Counted from the first letter of the stretch, positions 16,485-23,995 are shown. The stretch: DNA of 27,155 nucleotides from Helicobacter sp. (GCA_022766795.1 JALEPE010000060.1:1-27155); one strand, 5' to 3'. The notes: generated from the sequence alone by a model not told the origin. Program-made: numbers and translations.

Positions 16485-17247
16485 ATGGACAAAAAAACGA
16501 TTCAAACTCTTTATGATGAGGATTTTTATAGACAGCAAGCACAGGTAAGTTACCAATCTGCAGTCTTTATGCTCACCTTTTTGAAAGATATTTTAACAGA
16601 TCTTAAAAGTGTGATTGATGTGGGTTGCGGGGTTGGCACTTGGCTAAAGGCTTGGAAGGATTTAAATCCTACAATCAAGATTGCAGGAATTGACGGAAAT
16701 AGCGTAGATGGGAGATATTATCAGATTCCGCTTAACTCTTATGCAGAAGTCAATCTTACACATTCTTATGTAGATATTTTAAAAGAAATCACTGCACATT
16801 TTGCCCCCCCCCCACAATATTAGCTTTGTAGATTCTATTAAACCTTTTTCGCTTGTGCAGTCTTTAGAGGTTGCAGAGCACATTGATATGGTTTATGCGG
16901 AAAATTTTATTGATTTGCTAACGAGTTTGGGAGATATTGTGTTGTTTTCGGCGGCGATTCCGTTTCAGGGTGGGACACACCATATAAATTGCCAGCCACC
17001 GCAATATTGGGCAGATAAATTTTTTGCAAGAGGTTATGTGTGTTATGATATTCTGCGCCCTAAATTTTGGGGTGATGAGAGAATTGCTTGGTGGTATTGG
17101 CAGAATAGCTTTTTGTATGTGCATAAAGATGTAAAACTTAAAAATCTAAAGAAAGAAACTCCCACACAAGCGAGACATTATGTTGCTCCGCAAATGCTTA
17201 ATGGCTACATTGCTTATATTCAAAATTTATTAAACGATAGAAACTAA
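16485..17247 (+). pseudogene. SAM-dependent methyltransferase, phase-variable, OFF in this sequence
   Basis: ATG 16485 gives a frame of 112 codons that runs through a C10 tract (16804-16813) and stops at TAG 16821-16823. The continuation, from ...PHNISFVDSIKPF on, is in the neighbouring frame up to 17247. With 9 Cs (or 12) they join as a 253-residue (or 254-residue) class I methyltransferase. The SAM-binding motif I is VIDVGCGVGTWLKAW (D45-W53) with D70 after the second strand; downstream SLEVAEHID, IVLFSAAIPFQGGTHHINCQ and PQYWADKFFARGY are typical of methyltransferases in surface-glycan loci of this phylum. The ribosome site is weak (AGGT), suggesting coupling to cheV. The acceptor is unknown. 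I call it a reversible frameshift; a sequencing error in the homopolymer is the other explanation. Confidence 0.82.
16804..16813 (+). repeat. C10 homopolymer contingency tract
   Basis: Ten C in a row inside the methyltransferase coding sequence, reading as prolines. Nine or twelve give the full frame. Equivalent to a poly-G tract on the other strand. Confidence 0.9.
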
Positions 17248-17275
17248 AATTTATGCGAGAATAGGGCTTTAACGC

Positions 17276-17301
17276 GGAATCGTATTGTGAAATACGATTC
17301 C
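17276..17301. terminator. Hairpin downstream of the methyltransferase gene
   Basis: GGAATCGTATT (17276-17286) is perfectly complementary to AATACGATTCC (17291-17301) around a GTGA loop. It starts 28 bases after the stop codon. There is no immediate T run, so it may be a 3'-end stabiliser or a Rho-assisted site rather than a classical terminator. Confidence 0.55.
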
Positions 17302-17339
17302 ATAAAGCATTAAGTTCTTTAGTTGTTTTCTAAATAATT

Positions 17340-17550
17340 TTTATTTTTAAACTTTTAATTAGGGTATTAAGTGAGACTGCAAACAGAAATAAGCCATACG
17401 TTAATCCTTTGAGAAGCTTTAGAGATTAAGTCTCTAAAGGCAGAAAAAACTTCTAAAAAGATATAAGCGTAATTACAAAAAATAAAATTTTTGTAGTAAC
17501 CCTACAGTGTTGAACTACTTTAGAGATTCCGCAAGAATCTTTGTTGTGAT
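17340..17550. other. Gene-free, structure-rich stretch; possible small RNA
   Basis: The 312-base gap 17248-17559 has no plausible gene. Besides the hairpin at 17276-17301 it holds a perfect 9-base stem CTTTAGAGA/TCTCTAAAG (17417-17439), an A/T stem ACAAAAA/TTTTTGT (about 17475-17495), competing GTAGT/ACTAC and GTAG/CTAC pairings (17493-17518) and AGATTC/GAATCT (17524-17540) followed by a T-rich run. The 11-mer CTTTAGAGATT occurs twice (17417, 17518). A weak -10 (GGTATTAA near 17366) would start a plus-strand RNA of about 170 bases. On the minus strand the same structures lie just beyond the membrane-protein stop and could end that operon. Confidence 0.3.
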
Positions 17551-17559
17551 TTTAAAACT

Positions 17560-18105
17560 TTAGTTTGTCCTTGCAAACAAAAGCATTACAAGAATCAGCA
17601 AATTAGCAACAACCAATCCGCTAAAAAAGGCAAAAACATCAAAGGATTGCTGTTTGATAAGAAGCAAGATTCCAACCACAAGGAATCCATACGCAAAAAG
17701 GCGCAAGGGTAAGAAAAACATTTTCACCCCTGTTTTTGTATTGATTGCGCTAAAGTTATGCCAAAATTTGCGTTTCTTTAGTGGAATCCCTTGTGATTGT
17801 GGAATCTCTGTGGTTTTTTGCTCTAATGTAGAGTTAGAATCTTTAGCAAAAAATTCCTCCTCTTCTTCCTCCAATCTTTCTTGTTTGCTTTTATATGCCT
17901 CTGATAGGGCTTCTAACTCCTCTTTGGAAGCGTTTTGAATTAGGCTATCAATCTTGCGCTTTTGGAGATAAAACACAATAAACACAATGAGTAAGAAAGA
18001 AACAAGCGCAAAAGTGAAATTAAGCGCGAAGATCCCGCCAAAACCCGCCCATAGACAGAGATAAACGAGTGTGATGAAGGCAAAGAACAAGGATAATTTT
18101 TTCAT
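17560..18105 (-). CDS. Conserved four-helix membrane protein of the hemL cluster, function unknown
   Basis: 181 residues with hydrophobic segments at about 5-21, 28-47, 131-150 and 156-177. Between the two helix pairs lies a cytoplasmic-type loop with a strongly acidic coiled-coil-like run (about 58-90, RLEEEEEEFFAKDS) and a basic stretch LKKRKFW. I recognise no enzymatic motif. It starts 6 bases after the AtpZ-like gene, so it is the third gene of a hemL operon; a hemL-linked small membrane protein is a recurring arrangement in Helicobacter and Campylobacter as I recall. No functional assignment is justified. Confidence 0.75.
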   Translation of the reverse strand: MKKLSLFFAFITLVYLCLWAGFGGIFALNFTFALVSFLLIVFIVFYLQKRKIDSLIQNASKEELEALSEAYKSKQERLEEEEEEFFAKDSNSTLEQKTTEIPQSQGIPLKKRKFWHNFSAINTKTGVKMFFLPLRLFAYGFLVVGILLLIKQQSFDVFAFFSGLVVANLLILVMLLFARTN

Positions 18106-18111
18106 TCTTGT

Positions 18112-18594
18112 CTAATCATCGTCCTCATCAAAATCTTTTGCACTCTGTGCATTGTAGGCGTATTTTGGGTCTTTTGCGAGGGCATCTAGCTCCTTTTTTT
18201 GCCGCTTGTAGGCTTTATAAACATTTAAAATCGCCGCACACACGCCCCATACAACGCCTAGCCAAAAGAGCCACCGCGCACCAAAAAGCGATTCTAACCC
18301 ATAGCCAATCCCCACTCCAATCAGCACTGCAACAACCATTGAAATACCGAGTGTTGCGTTAGAATACGCCAACATTGCATCTTTGTATTTTGGCTCCTCT
18401 TTGGGTTTAGAATCGCTTTGGGATTCCGCATTTTGCATTGTTTCATCGCAGGAAGTCGCTTCGGTTTTTGAATTATCGCTCGTTTCTTGCGAGATTCCAT
18501 TTTTAGCGTTATTTTCTACAAGGTTGTGGCTTACTTTGTCTCCCTCTGCGCTTACGCCTTGTAATGACGAAGCGGATTCCTTGCTATTTTCCAT
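18112..18594 (-). CDS. AtpZ/AtpI-like membrane protein with long disordered N terminus
   Basis: 160 residues. The first 70 are hydrophilic and of low complexity (rich in Ser, Glu, Asn, Lys), with no predicted fold. Then come two membrane helices (about 82-100 and 107-125) in the pattern GVGIGYGLESLFGARWLFW, GVVWGVCAAILNVYKAYK, which fits the AtpZ/AtpI family (ATPase_gene1) that helps F1Fo-ATP synthase assembly and may bind Mg2+ or Ca2+. No ATP synthase genes are in the window, so the role is by family only. Its start overlaps the end of hemL by 11 bases, indicating coupled translation. The C terminus is acidic (DEDDD). Confidence 0.75.
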   Translation of the reverse strand: MENSKESASSLQGVSAEGDKVSHNLVENNAKNGISQETSDNSKTEATSCDETMQNAESQSDSKPKEEPKYKDAMLAYSNATLGISMVVAVLIGVGIGYGLESLFGARWLFWLGVVWGVCAAILNVYKAYKRQKKELDALAKDPKYAYNAQSAKDFDEDDD

Positions 18595-19903
18595 AAATTT
18601 TTATCTCCCGCAGCACTTCTGCAGCCCTCTCCAATACATTATCTATTAAGTTTTCGTCCATTGCAGTGCAAATAAAGCCTGTCTCAAACTGCGAAGCAGC
18701 AAAATACACGCCCTTATTTAGCATTCCTTGATGGAATCGCGCAAACATTTCTGTATCACTTTGGAGTGCGTCTTGAAAATTCCTCACTTGTGTGGCGTTA
18801 AAGAAAAATCCAAACATACTTCCGCGCACACAAGTTTGTAGTGGGATTCCAAACTCTGCACAAATTTTTTCTAGCCCTCCCATAAGTTTCAAGCCTAAGC
18901 CCTCTAGTTTCTCATAGATTTTAGAATCCTCTTTTAATTTGCGCAGTGAAACAAGCCCCGCACGCATTGCAACGGGATTCCCGCTTAGAGTTCCGGCTTG
19001 ATAAACTGCACCTTTGGGTGAAAGCAAGTCCATAATTTCCGCTCTCCCGCCAAATGCGCCCACTGGCATTCCGCCCCCAATGACTTTACCAAAAGTTACT
19101 AAATCGCCCCGCACAGAGTAAAACCTCTGCGAACCGCATAAACTCGCCCGAAAACCGCTCATCACTTCATCTAATATTAAAAGAATTCCGTGTTTATCAC
19201 AAAGCTTTCTTAATCCCTCTAAAAATTCCGTCTCGCTTGGCACAAGCCCCATATTTCCGGCAATGGGTTCAATGATAATACACGCCACACCGCTGCCTTG
19301 CTTCTCGCTTAGCGCAATGCAGGATTCCACACTGCTTAAGTCATTGTATTGTGCAACCAATGTATGTTTGGTAAAATCCTTTGGAACGCCTGGTGAGCTA
19401 GGATTGCCAAAGGTTGCCATTCCACTTCCTGCAGAGACTAGCAAAGAATCGCTATGCCCGTGATAGCAACCCTCAAATTTGATAATATCCTCTCTTTGTG
19501 TAAAGGCACGCGCAAGACGAATCGCACTCATTGTCGCCTCTGTCCCGCTTGAAACAAAGCGGATTTTCTCCACTCCCTCCACAATGGAGATGACCTCCTT
19601 AGCAAGTGCGGTCTCTAGTGTCGTAGGTGCGCCAAAGCTCAAGCCCTTTTTAACAGCCTCTATAACGGCTTCCTCTATTTCCTTATCGCAATGCCCGAAA
19701 ATCAAAGGACCCCAGCTTTGCACAAAGTCAATGTAGCGATTCCCGTCCTCATCAATGAGATATGCACCGCGCCCATTGGCAATAAAAGGCGGAGTGCCAC
19801 CCACGCTTTTAAAGGCGCGCACAGGAGAATTTACCCCACCGGGAATCACTTGCTTTGCTTCGTTGAAGTCATTGACGCTATTGAGATGATTTAAAGATTC
19901 CAT
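18584..19903 (-). CDS. hemL: Glutamate-1-semialdehyde 2,1-aminomutase
   Basis: PLP enzyme that converts glutamate-1-semialdehyde to 5-aminolevulinate, the C5 route to haem. The 439-residue length is near the family norm. PLP lysine K273 lies in VTFGKVIGGGMPVGAFGG; the cofactor aspartate D245 is in LLILDEVMSGFRAS; PGGVNSPVRAF and FVSSGTEATMSAIRLAR are diagnostic of HemL against other class III aminotransferases. AAGGAA precedes the ATG. First gene of a three-gene minus-strand unit. The promoter lies in the 495-base gap upstream but no -10 stands out. Confidence 0.96.
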   Translation of the reverse strand: MESLNHLNSVNDFNEAKQVIPGGVNSPVRAFKSVGGTPPFIANGRGAYLIDEDGNRYIDFVQSWGPLIFGHCDKEIEEAVIEAVKKGLSFGAPTTLETALAKEVISIVEGVEKIRFVSSGTEATMSAIRLARAFTQREDIIKFEGCYHGHSDSLLVSAGSGMATFGNPSSPGVPKDFTKHTLVAQYNDLSSVESCIALSEKQGSGVACIIIEPIAGNMGLVPSETEFLEGLRKLCDKHGILLILDEVMSGFRASLCGSQRFYSVRGDLVTFGKVIGGGMPVGAFGGRAEIMDLLSPKGAVYQAGTLSGNPVAMRAGLVSLRKLKEDSKIYEKLEGLGLKLMGGLEKICAEFGIPLQTCVRGSMFGFFFNATQVRNFQDALQSDTEMFARFHQGMLNKGVYFAASQFETGFICTAMDENLIDNVLERAAEVLREIKIYGK

Positions 19904-20271
19904 TTTTTTCCTTATAATAATGAGTGTTTTTAGGATTCATTAAAAATAATGCGAAGCTTTGCCATATAAATTATCAAGCAAATAATACCACATAGCAACC
20001 ACTTCTAAAACCTAAAATAAAATCTTAAAATTTTAGCTAAAAATACAAGAAAAAATGTTGAAATTCTAAGGTATGCGTCATTCATTTTTAAAATCCCAAA
20101 AAATCCTAAAAAACAGAGCTTTTTATAGTAATGATATTGTATGATTTTAACATTGCAGGAAAATTTGAAAACTTTTTGTAGCGCATATTGCGGAGCAGTT
20201 GTGCAAGTTTAGGTGGGTGCTACGCTCACACTTGTAAATCTATATTGTGGAATGAACTTAAAGCTAACCAC

Positions 20272-20314
20272 TCTGTCATTGCGAGAGATTTGCTAGAATC
20301 TCGTGGCAATCTAT
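20272..20314 (+). repeat. Palindromic intergenic repeat, copy A
   Basis: Begins TCTGTCATTGCGAGAGATT and ends CGTGGCAATCTAT. Inner stem GAGATT/AATCTC (20285-20290, 20297-20302), outer stem ATTGC/GCAAT. About 39 of 43 positions match the reverse complement of copy B at 22412-22454 by hand alignment. Confidence 0.75.
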
Positions 20315-20364
20315 CAACAATGCACTTCTTAAAAGATTCCATTAACTTTTAAAATTTATTTTGT

Positions 20365-20370
20365 TATAAT
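20365..20370 (+). promoter_or_regulatory. -10 box for the UPF0323 lipoprotein operon
   Basis: Perfect TATAAT 28 bases before the chosen ATG. The ATG at 20369 overlaps this box and so cannot be the start of the protein. Confidence 0.6.
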
Positions 20371-20398
20371 GCACCGATTTTTACTGAAGGAGTGTAAA

Positions 20399-21037
20399 AT
20401 GAAAAAGTATCTCAAAAAAATCTCTGACCCTAAAATTGTAGGTGCTTTTAGTAAAAGTGGCTTGGGGCTTGCCGCAATTTTACTCATTACAGGCTGTGGA
20501 GATTCTAATAAGCAAGATACAAATAGTGGAATCACAGAGGCAATCAAAAATGGTGCGACCGTTACGATTGAACAACAACCCGATGGAAGCTATAAGATTT
20601 TAGATGAAGTGCCAAGTGCGCAAACGCGCGTCATTTTACGCGAAAATGGGGAGGAGAGAATCCTAAGTCAAGAGGAAATTGATAAAATTATTGCGGAGGA
20701 AAATAAAAAAATAGAAGCAGGGACTTCCCAACTTACAAATCCAACTGGTGCGGGTTTATCGCTTGGAGAGACGATTTTAGCAAGTGCTGCGGGTGCAATT
20801 CTTGGAAGCTGGATTGGAAGCAAACTCTTTAACAACCAAAACTATCAGGCACAGCAACGCACAAGTTATAAAACTCCACAAGCTTATGAACGTTCCCAAA
20901 ACTCCTTTAAGCAAAATGCGGCAGGTGCAAGAACGGGCGCAGCGGCAGGGCGCAGCGGCTTTTATTCACCAAACAATACAGGTTCTACACAGAATCGCCC
21001 TAGCACTTCAGGCACTACTTCAAGTTATGGAGGTTAA
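20399..21037 (+). CDS. UPF0323 family lipoprotein (HP0232-like)
   Basis: 212 residues from ATG 20399, chosen because GAAGGAG (20386-20392) is ideally placed and an earlier in-frame ATG lies in the -10 box. The N terminus MKKYLKKISDPKIVGAF ends in lipobox ITGC, with Cys33 predicted lipidated. A folded acidic region follows, then a glycine-rich hydrophobic segment LASAAGAILGSWIGSKLFNN (glycine-zipper-like, typical of membrane-inserting lipoproteins), then a Ser/Gln/Asn/Gly-rich disordered tail with RTSYKTPQAYERSQNSF. The whole pattern matches what I recall of H. pylori HP0232. Function unknown. Only 2 bases separate it from the glutathionylspermidine-synthase-like gene, an arrangement also kept in H. 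pylori. Confidence 0.88.
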   Translation: MKKYLKKISDPKIVGAFSKSGLGLAAILLITGCGDSNKQDTNSGITEAIKNGATVTIEQQPDGSYKILDEVPSAQTRVILRENGEERILSQEEIDKIIAEENKKIEAGTSQLTNPTGAGLSLGETILASAAGAILGSWIGSKLFNNQNYQAQQRTSYKTPQAYERSQNSFKQNAAGARTGAAAGRSGFYSPNNTGSTQNRPSTSGTTSSYGG

Positions 21038-21039
21038 AA

Positions 21040-22209
21040 ATGCAGATTTTAAAGGCACAACCTCTTACGAATGCAGATTTAGAGAATTTAGGGCTTAATT
21101 GGCACACAGATATTGACAATACGCCCTATGTCAGTGATGAGATTATTGAGATTAGCGAAGAGGAGGCGCAAGGATTCTATGACGCTGCAAACGAACTTTA
21201 TGATATGTATGCAGAAGCGGGGCAGTATGTCATAGACAATGATTTGTTTTTTGAGCTTGGGATTCCTTTTAATCTCGTAGAAGCGATTGTGCAAAGCTGG
21301 GAAGAAGAAGTGCATTGGCATTTATATGGACGCTTTGATTTAGCCGGTGGATTGGACGGCAATCCTATTAAATTGCTAGAGTTTAATGCAGACACACCTA
21401 CAATGGTGTATGAAAGCGCAATTATCCAATGGGCACTCTTGAAAAAAAATGGATTTAGCGAATCCTTGCAGTTTAATAATCTCTATGAAGCACTAGGGGA
21501 TAATTTTAAGCGAATGATTACATTAGGAGAGGATATTTCTAACTTTAACGCAATTTATGAAGGTTGGAAGATTCTATTCTCTAGCATTCAAGGTAGCGAG
21601 GAGGAGGAGCGCACCGTGAAATTGCTAGAAGTGATTGCAAGGGAAGCGGGATTTGAGACAAATTTCTGTTACGCCCACGAGGCAATCTTGAACGAAACAG
21701 AAGGCTTGAGCTTTGGAGGAATCAACTATGAGTTTTGGTTTAAGCTGATTCCGTGGGAGAGTATTGCCATAGATGAGCCGGAGTTAGCACAACTCATCAC
21801 TGCAATGATTGCAAACAAAAACACAATCTTTTTGAATCCTGCTTATACTTTGATGTTCCAAAGCAAACGCATGCTAAAGATTCTTTGGGATTTATTCCCT
21901 AATCACCCTTTATTGCTTGAAACCTCCTATGAGCCACTGCATCAAAAACAGGTAAAAAAACACGCCTTTGGGAGAGAGGGAGAGAATATCAGCATTTTAG
22001 ACGCGCAAGGTAATGTCCTCCATAGCAATGGTGGGGAGTATGCGAATTATCCCGAAATTTATCAGGCTTTTGCGGCACAAAACCATCACAATGGAATCCT
22101 TTATCAACCTAATGTTTTTTATGCTTATGAGGCTTGTGCATTGGGATTCCGCAAGGGAGGGGAGATTTTGGATAATCTCTCTAAATTTGTGGCGCACAAG
22201 ATTCGGTAA
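21040..22209 (+). CDS. Glutathionylspermidine-synthase-like ATP-grasp protein (HP0233-like)
   Basis: 389 residues of the GSP_synth ATP-grasp family: LYGRFDLAGG, LLEFNADTPTMVYE, NPAYTLMFQSKRMLKILWDL and KHAFGREGENI are the nucleotide- and metal-binding blocks. The amidase half found in E. coli Gss is absent, as in most YgiC/YjfC-type members. Glutathione and spermidine use by such stand-alone proteins is not established, so a peptide or amine ligase with unknown substrate is the safe call. It is cytoplasmic by composition. GGAGG at the end of the lipoprotein gene is its ribosome site. A perfect GTAAGG/CCTTAC hairpin (22206-22221) covers its stop codon. Confidence 0.85.
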   Translation: MQILKAQPLTNADLENLGLNWHTDIDNTPYVSDEIIEISEEEAQGFYDAANELYDMYAEAGQYVIDNDLFFELGIPFNLVEAIVQSWEEEVHWHLYGRFDLAGGLDGNPIKLLEFNADTPTMVYESAIIQWALLKKNGFSESLQFNNLYEALGDNFKRMITLGEDISNFNAIYEGWKILFSSIQGSEEEERTVKLLEVIAREAGFETNFCYAHEAILNETEGLSFGGINYEFWFKLIPWESIAIDEPELAQLITAMIANKNTIFLNPAYTLMFQSKRMLKILWDLFPNHPLLLETSYEPLHQKQVKKHAFGREGENISILDAQGNVLHSNGGEYANYPEIYQAFAAQNHHNGILYQPNVFYAYEACALGFRKGGEILDNLSKFVAHKIR

Positions 22210-22265
22210 GGCAAACCTTACTATTGTGGGTAAGCAAGTTTTCCGCTTGTCCTTGCACCCACCCT

Positions 22266-22306
22266 CCGTCCTTGCGAGACAACGCCAAAGCAATCTATAA
22301 TCTAAA
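22266..22306 (+). repeat. Palindromic intergenic repeat, copy C (degenerate)
   Basis: Shares the ends of the family (GTCCTTGCGAGA at left, GCAATCTATAATCTAAAT at right) but has a different core. The right end is complementary, 15 of 16 bases, to the left end of copy B (22403-22418). Confidence 0.6.
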
Positions 22307-22402
22307 TATAAAGCAAATGTTACAATTCCACATTTAAAAAATAATGAAATTTTTATAAACAAAATTTTAGCAGTGAGATTCCATTGTAAAGACTTCTTTA
22401 AA

Positions 22403-22454
22403 ATTTGGATTATAGATTACCACGAGATTCTAACGAATCTCTAGCAATGACAGA
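22403..22454 (-). repeat. Palindromic intergenic repeat, copy B (inverted relative to A and C)
   Basis: Core hairpin GAGATTC/GAATCTC (22424-22430, 22435-22441) with a TAAC loop; ends TCTAGCAATGACAGA. Reverse complement matches copy A over 43 bases with about four differences. Confidence 0.75.
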
Positions 22455-22617
22455 AAATTAAAAACGCAATGTAAAATCTTGCAAAAATTAAACCCTACAT
22501 TGGAATCTTTTAAATTTATAAATAAAAATCAATCTTATTTTTATTTAAGTGTATTAATAATAAGATTCTGTCTCATTTTTAATCACCTTGAATTTAAATT
22601 TAACAAAAGGAGTTTTT

Positions 22618-23982
22618 ATGAACTTTATAAAACAAAGTTTAAGTCTAGCAGGAGCTTTTGCTCTAGCAGTGAGTGCAAATGCACAGAGTTTGGAGGAGGC
22701 AATTAAGGGCGTGGAGGTTAGCGGATTTTTGCGCTATGAATACGAGGACAACCGCTTCAAAAATCCTCAATTCAATAGCAAGGGCGAAAAAAGCGGTGAT
22801 GTGGAGCATACTTGGCACGCAGAAGCGGAGTTTAAAACCCCTGTGCAAAATAATGTTGCCCTAAATTTTGGAATCTATTATGATAATTCTCAAAACGCCA
22901 ATCACGGCAAAGGACTTTATGATGAGAATGGAGATTTAAAACCCGGCACTGAAGGCTTGGGCTATGGGCTTGGCGCGGGGAAAGATAGTAGCTTTGGCGT
23001 TAGCACCTTTAATGCCATCATCACTCCTGATTCCACAAGCACGAATATCACACTGGGTAAAATGCGCCTAAATACGCCTTTAAATGACGGCGGAGAGGAT
23101 AGAGGCACAGGAGTTTTGGTTATCAATAGTGATTTACCAAATATTAGTCTTGTCGCCGGTGCATTTGATTCTTGGGCGTTGGATGATTTAAACGATAGTT
23201 TGCCAGAGGAGACAAGTGTTGCAAAGCCACTTTATACCCTTGCAGCACTGGGAAATTGGGATCTTGGATTTGGAAACATAGACGCGCAAATTTGGTATTT
23301 TAATATAGAGGATATTATAGATTCCGCGTTTTTTGGGCAACTTGGATTTTATCAAACCTACTTTCATTTAAGCGGACAATATGTTTATACGCAGACTGAT
23401 GATGTGAGTGTAGCGGGTTTATCAAGCGCGATTAATGGCACTACTTTTGCCAAAGTAGAAGATAAAAGCGATTTTATAAGCGTTGAAGCGGGTGTGGATT
23501 TTGAAAATTTACAGATTCCACTTGCCTTTAATGTAGGATATATCACCAACACTAAAGATAACTTCGCCGTCTCTTTAGATGATGAGGGCGCATTACAAAA
23601 GGTGGGTGCAGTGTGGTTTGATAATTGGGACGCCACAGAAGTGAGCTTTTCTGCGCTTTTAGGTACGATTGATAAAAATACCAAAAAGGATTTAGATGTA
23701 TTTTATGCGTCCTTATCTTATGGTTTGCTTGAGAATTTAAGTGTCGGAATTGACTATGTTAATGGAAAAAATAAGGTTACAGATATTGCAACAAATACAA
23801 CAAGGAATATTGATTTTTATGAAATTACTCCTAATATCACTTGGCAGTATAATGAAAATTTGGAAATTTTTACTTATTATGCTTTCTTAAAAACTGAAAG
23901 AGACGGGGGACCTTATGCTTCTCCAGAAACGGATTTAGAGGATAGAAACCAATTTAAAGTAGAAATTGTTTATAGTTTCTAA
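22618..23982 (+). CDS. Major outer membrane porin (Campylobacter MOMP-like)
   Basis: 454 residues from ATG 22618, chosen over an in-frame ATG 30 bases upstream because AAAAGGAG (22605-22612) fits and the product begins with a clean signal peptide, MNFIKQSLSLAGAFALAVSA, ending ANA before QS. The mature part starts with LEEAIKGVEVSGFLRYEYED, then alternates amphipathic strands and ends EIVYSF with the C-terminal Phe needed by the BAM complex. The order and strand content match the MOMP/PorA family of Campylobacter and relatives, forming passive pores for small solutes. Asn/Asp-rich loops (for example NANHGKGLYDENG) would be surface-exposed and variable. The leader is long and contains repeat copy B about 165 bases upstream. 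Confidence 0.9.
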   Translation: MNFIKQSLSLAGAFALAVSANAQSLEEAIKGVEVSGFLRYEYEDNRFKNPQFNSKGEKSGDVEHTWHAEAEFKTPVQNNVALNFGIYYDNSQNANHGKGLYDENGDLKPGTEGLGYGLGAGKDSSFGVSTFNAIITPDSTSTNITLGKMRLNTPLNDGGEDRGTGVLVINSDLPNISLVAGAFDSWALDDLNDSLPEETSVAKPLYTLAALGNWDLGFGNIDAQIWYFNIEDIIDSAFFGQLGFYQTYFHLSGQYVYTQTDDVSVAGLSSAINGTTFAKVEDKSDFISVEAGVDFENLQIPLAFNVGYITNTKDNFAVSLDDEGALQKVGAVWFDNWDATEVSFSALLGTIDKNTKKDLDVFYASLSYGLLENLSVGIDYVNGKNKVTDIATNTTRNIDFYEITPNITWQYNENLEIFTYYAFLKTERDGGPYASPETDLEDRNQFKVEIVYSF

Positions 23983-23995
23983 TAGGAGAATTTTG

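Larger units (their letters stand above)
19904..20398. other. 495-base intergenic region between divergent hemL and UPF0323 genes
   Basis: No plausible gene. It contains the unassigned hemL promoter, a possible structured segment at about 20208-20235 (CAAGT, then GTGGGT/GCTCAC around a GCTAC loop, closed by ACTTG), a palindromic repeat copy (20272-20314) and the UPF0323 promoter. Base composition is more AT-rich at 19920-20150 and more mixed at 20175-20320. Confidence 0.6.
22210..22617. other. 408-base intergenic region with inverted repeats ahead of the porin gene
   Basis: Holds the GTAAGG/CCTTAC hairpin at the upstream stop, repeat copies C and B facing each other (22266-22454), and a 160-base A/T-rich leader. 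A candidate porin -10 (TATTAATAAT, 22552-22561) is weak. No gene on either strand. Confidence 0.6.

Noticed and set aside
20073..20144. 23-codon open frame in the hemL/UPF0323 gap
   Set aside because: No ribosome site and no recognisable sequence; expected by chance in AT-rich DNA.
20369..20398. Earlier ATG for the UPF0323 lipoprotein
   Set aside because: It overlaps the TATAAT box and has no ribosome site; the ATG at 20399 has GAAGGAG and gives the normal N terminus.
20272..22454. Composite transposon made of copies A and B
   Set aside because: The repeats are about 43 bases with no transposase, and the enclosed gene pair is a conserved Helicobacter neighbour pair.
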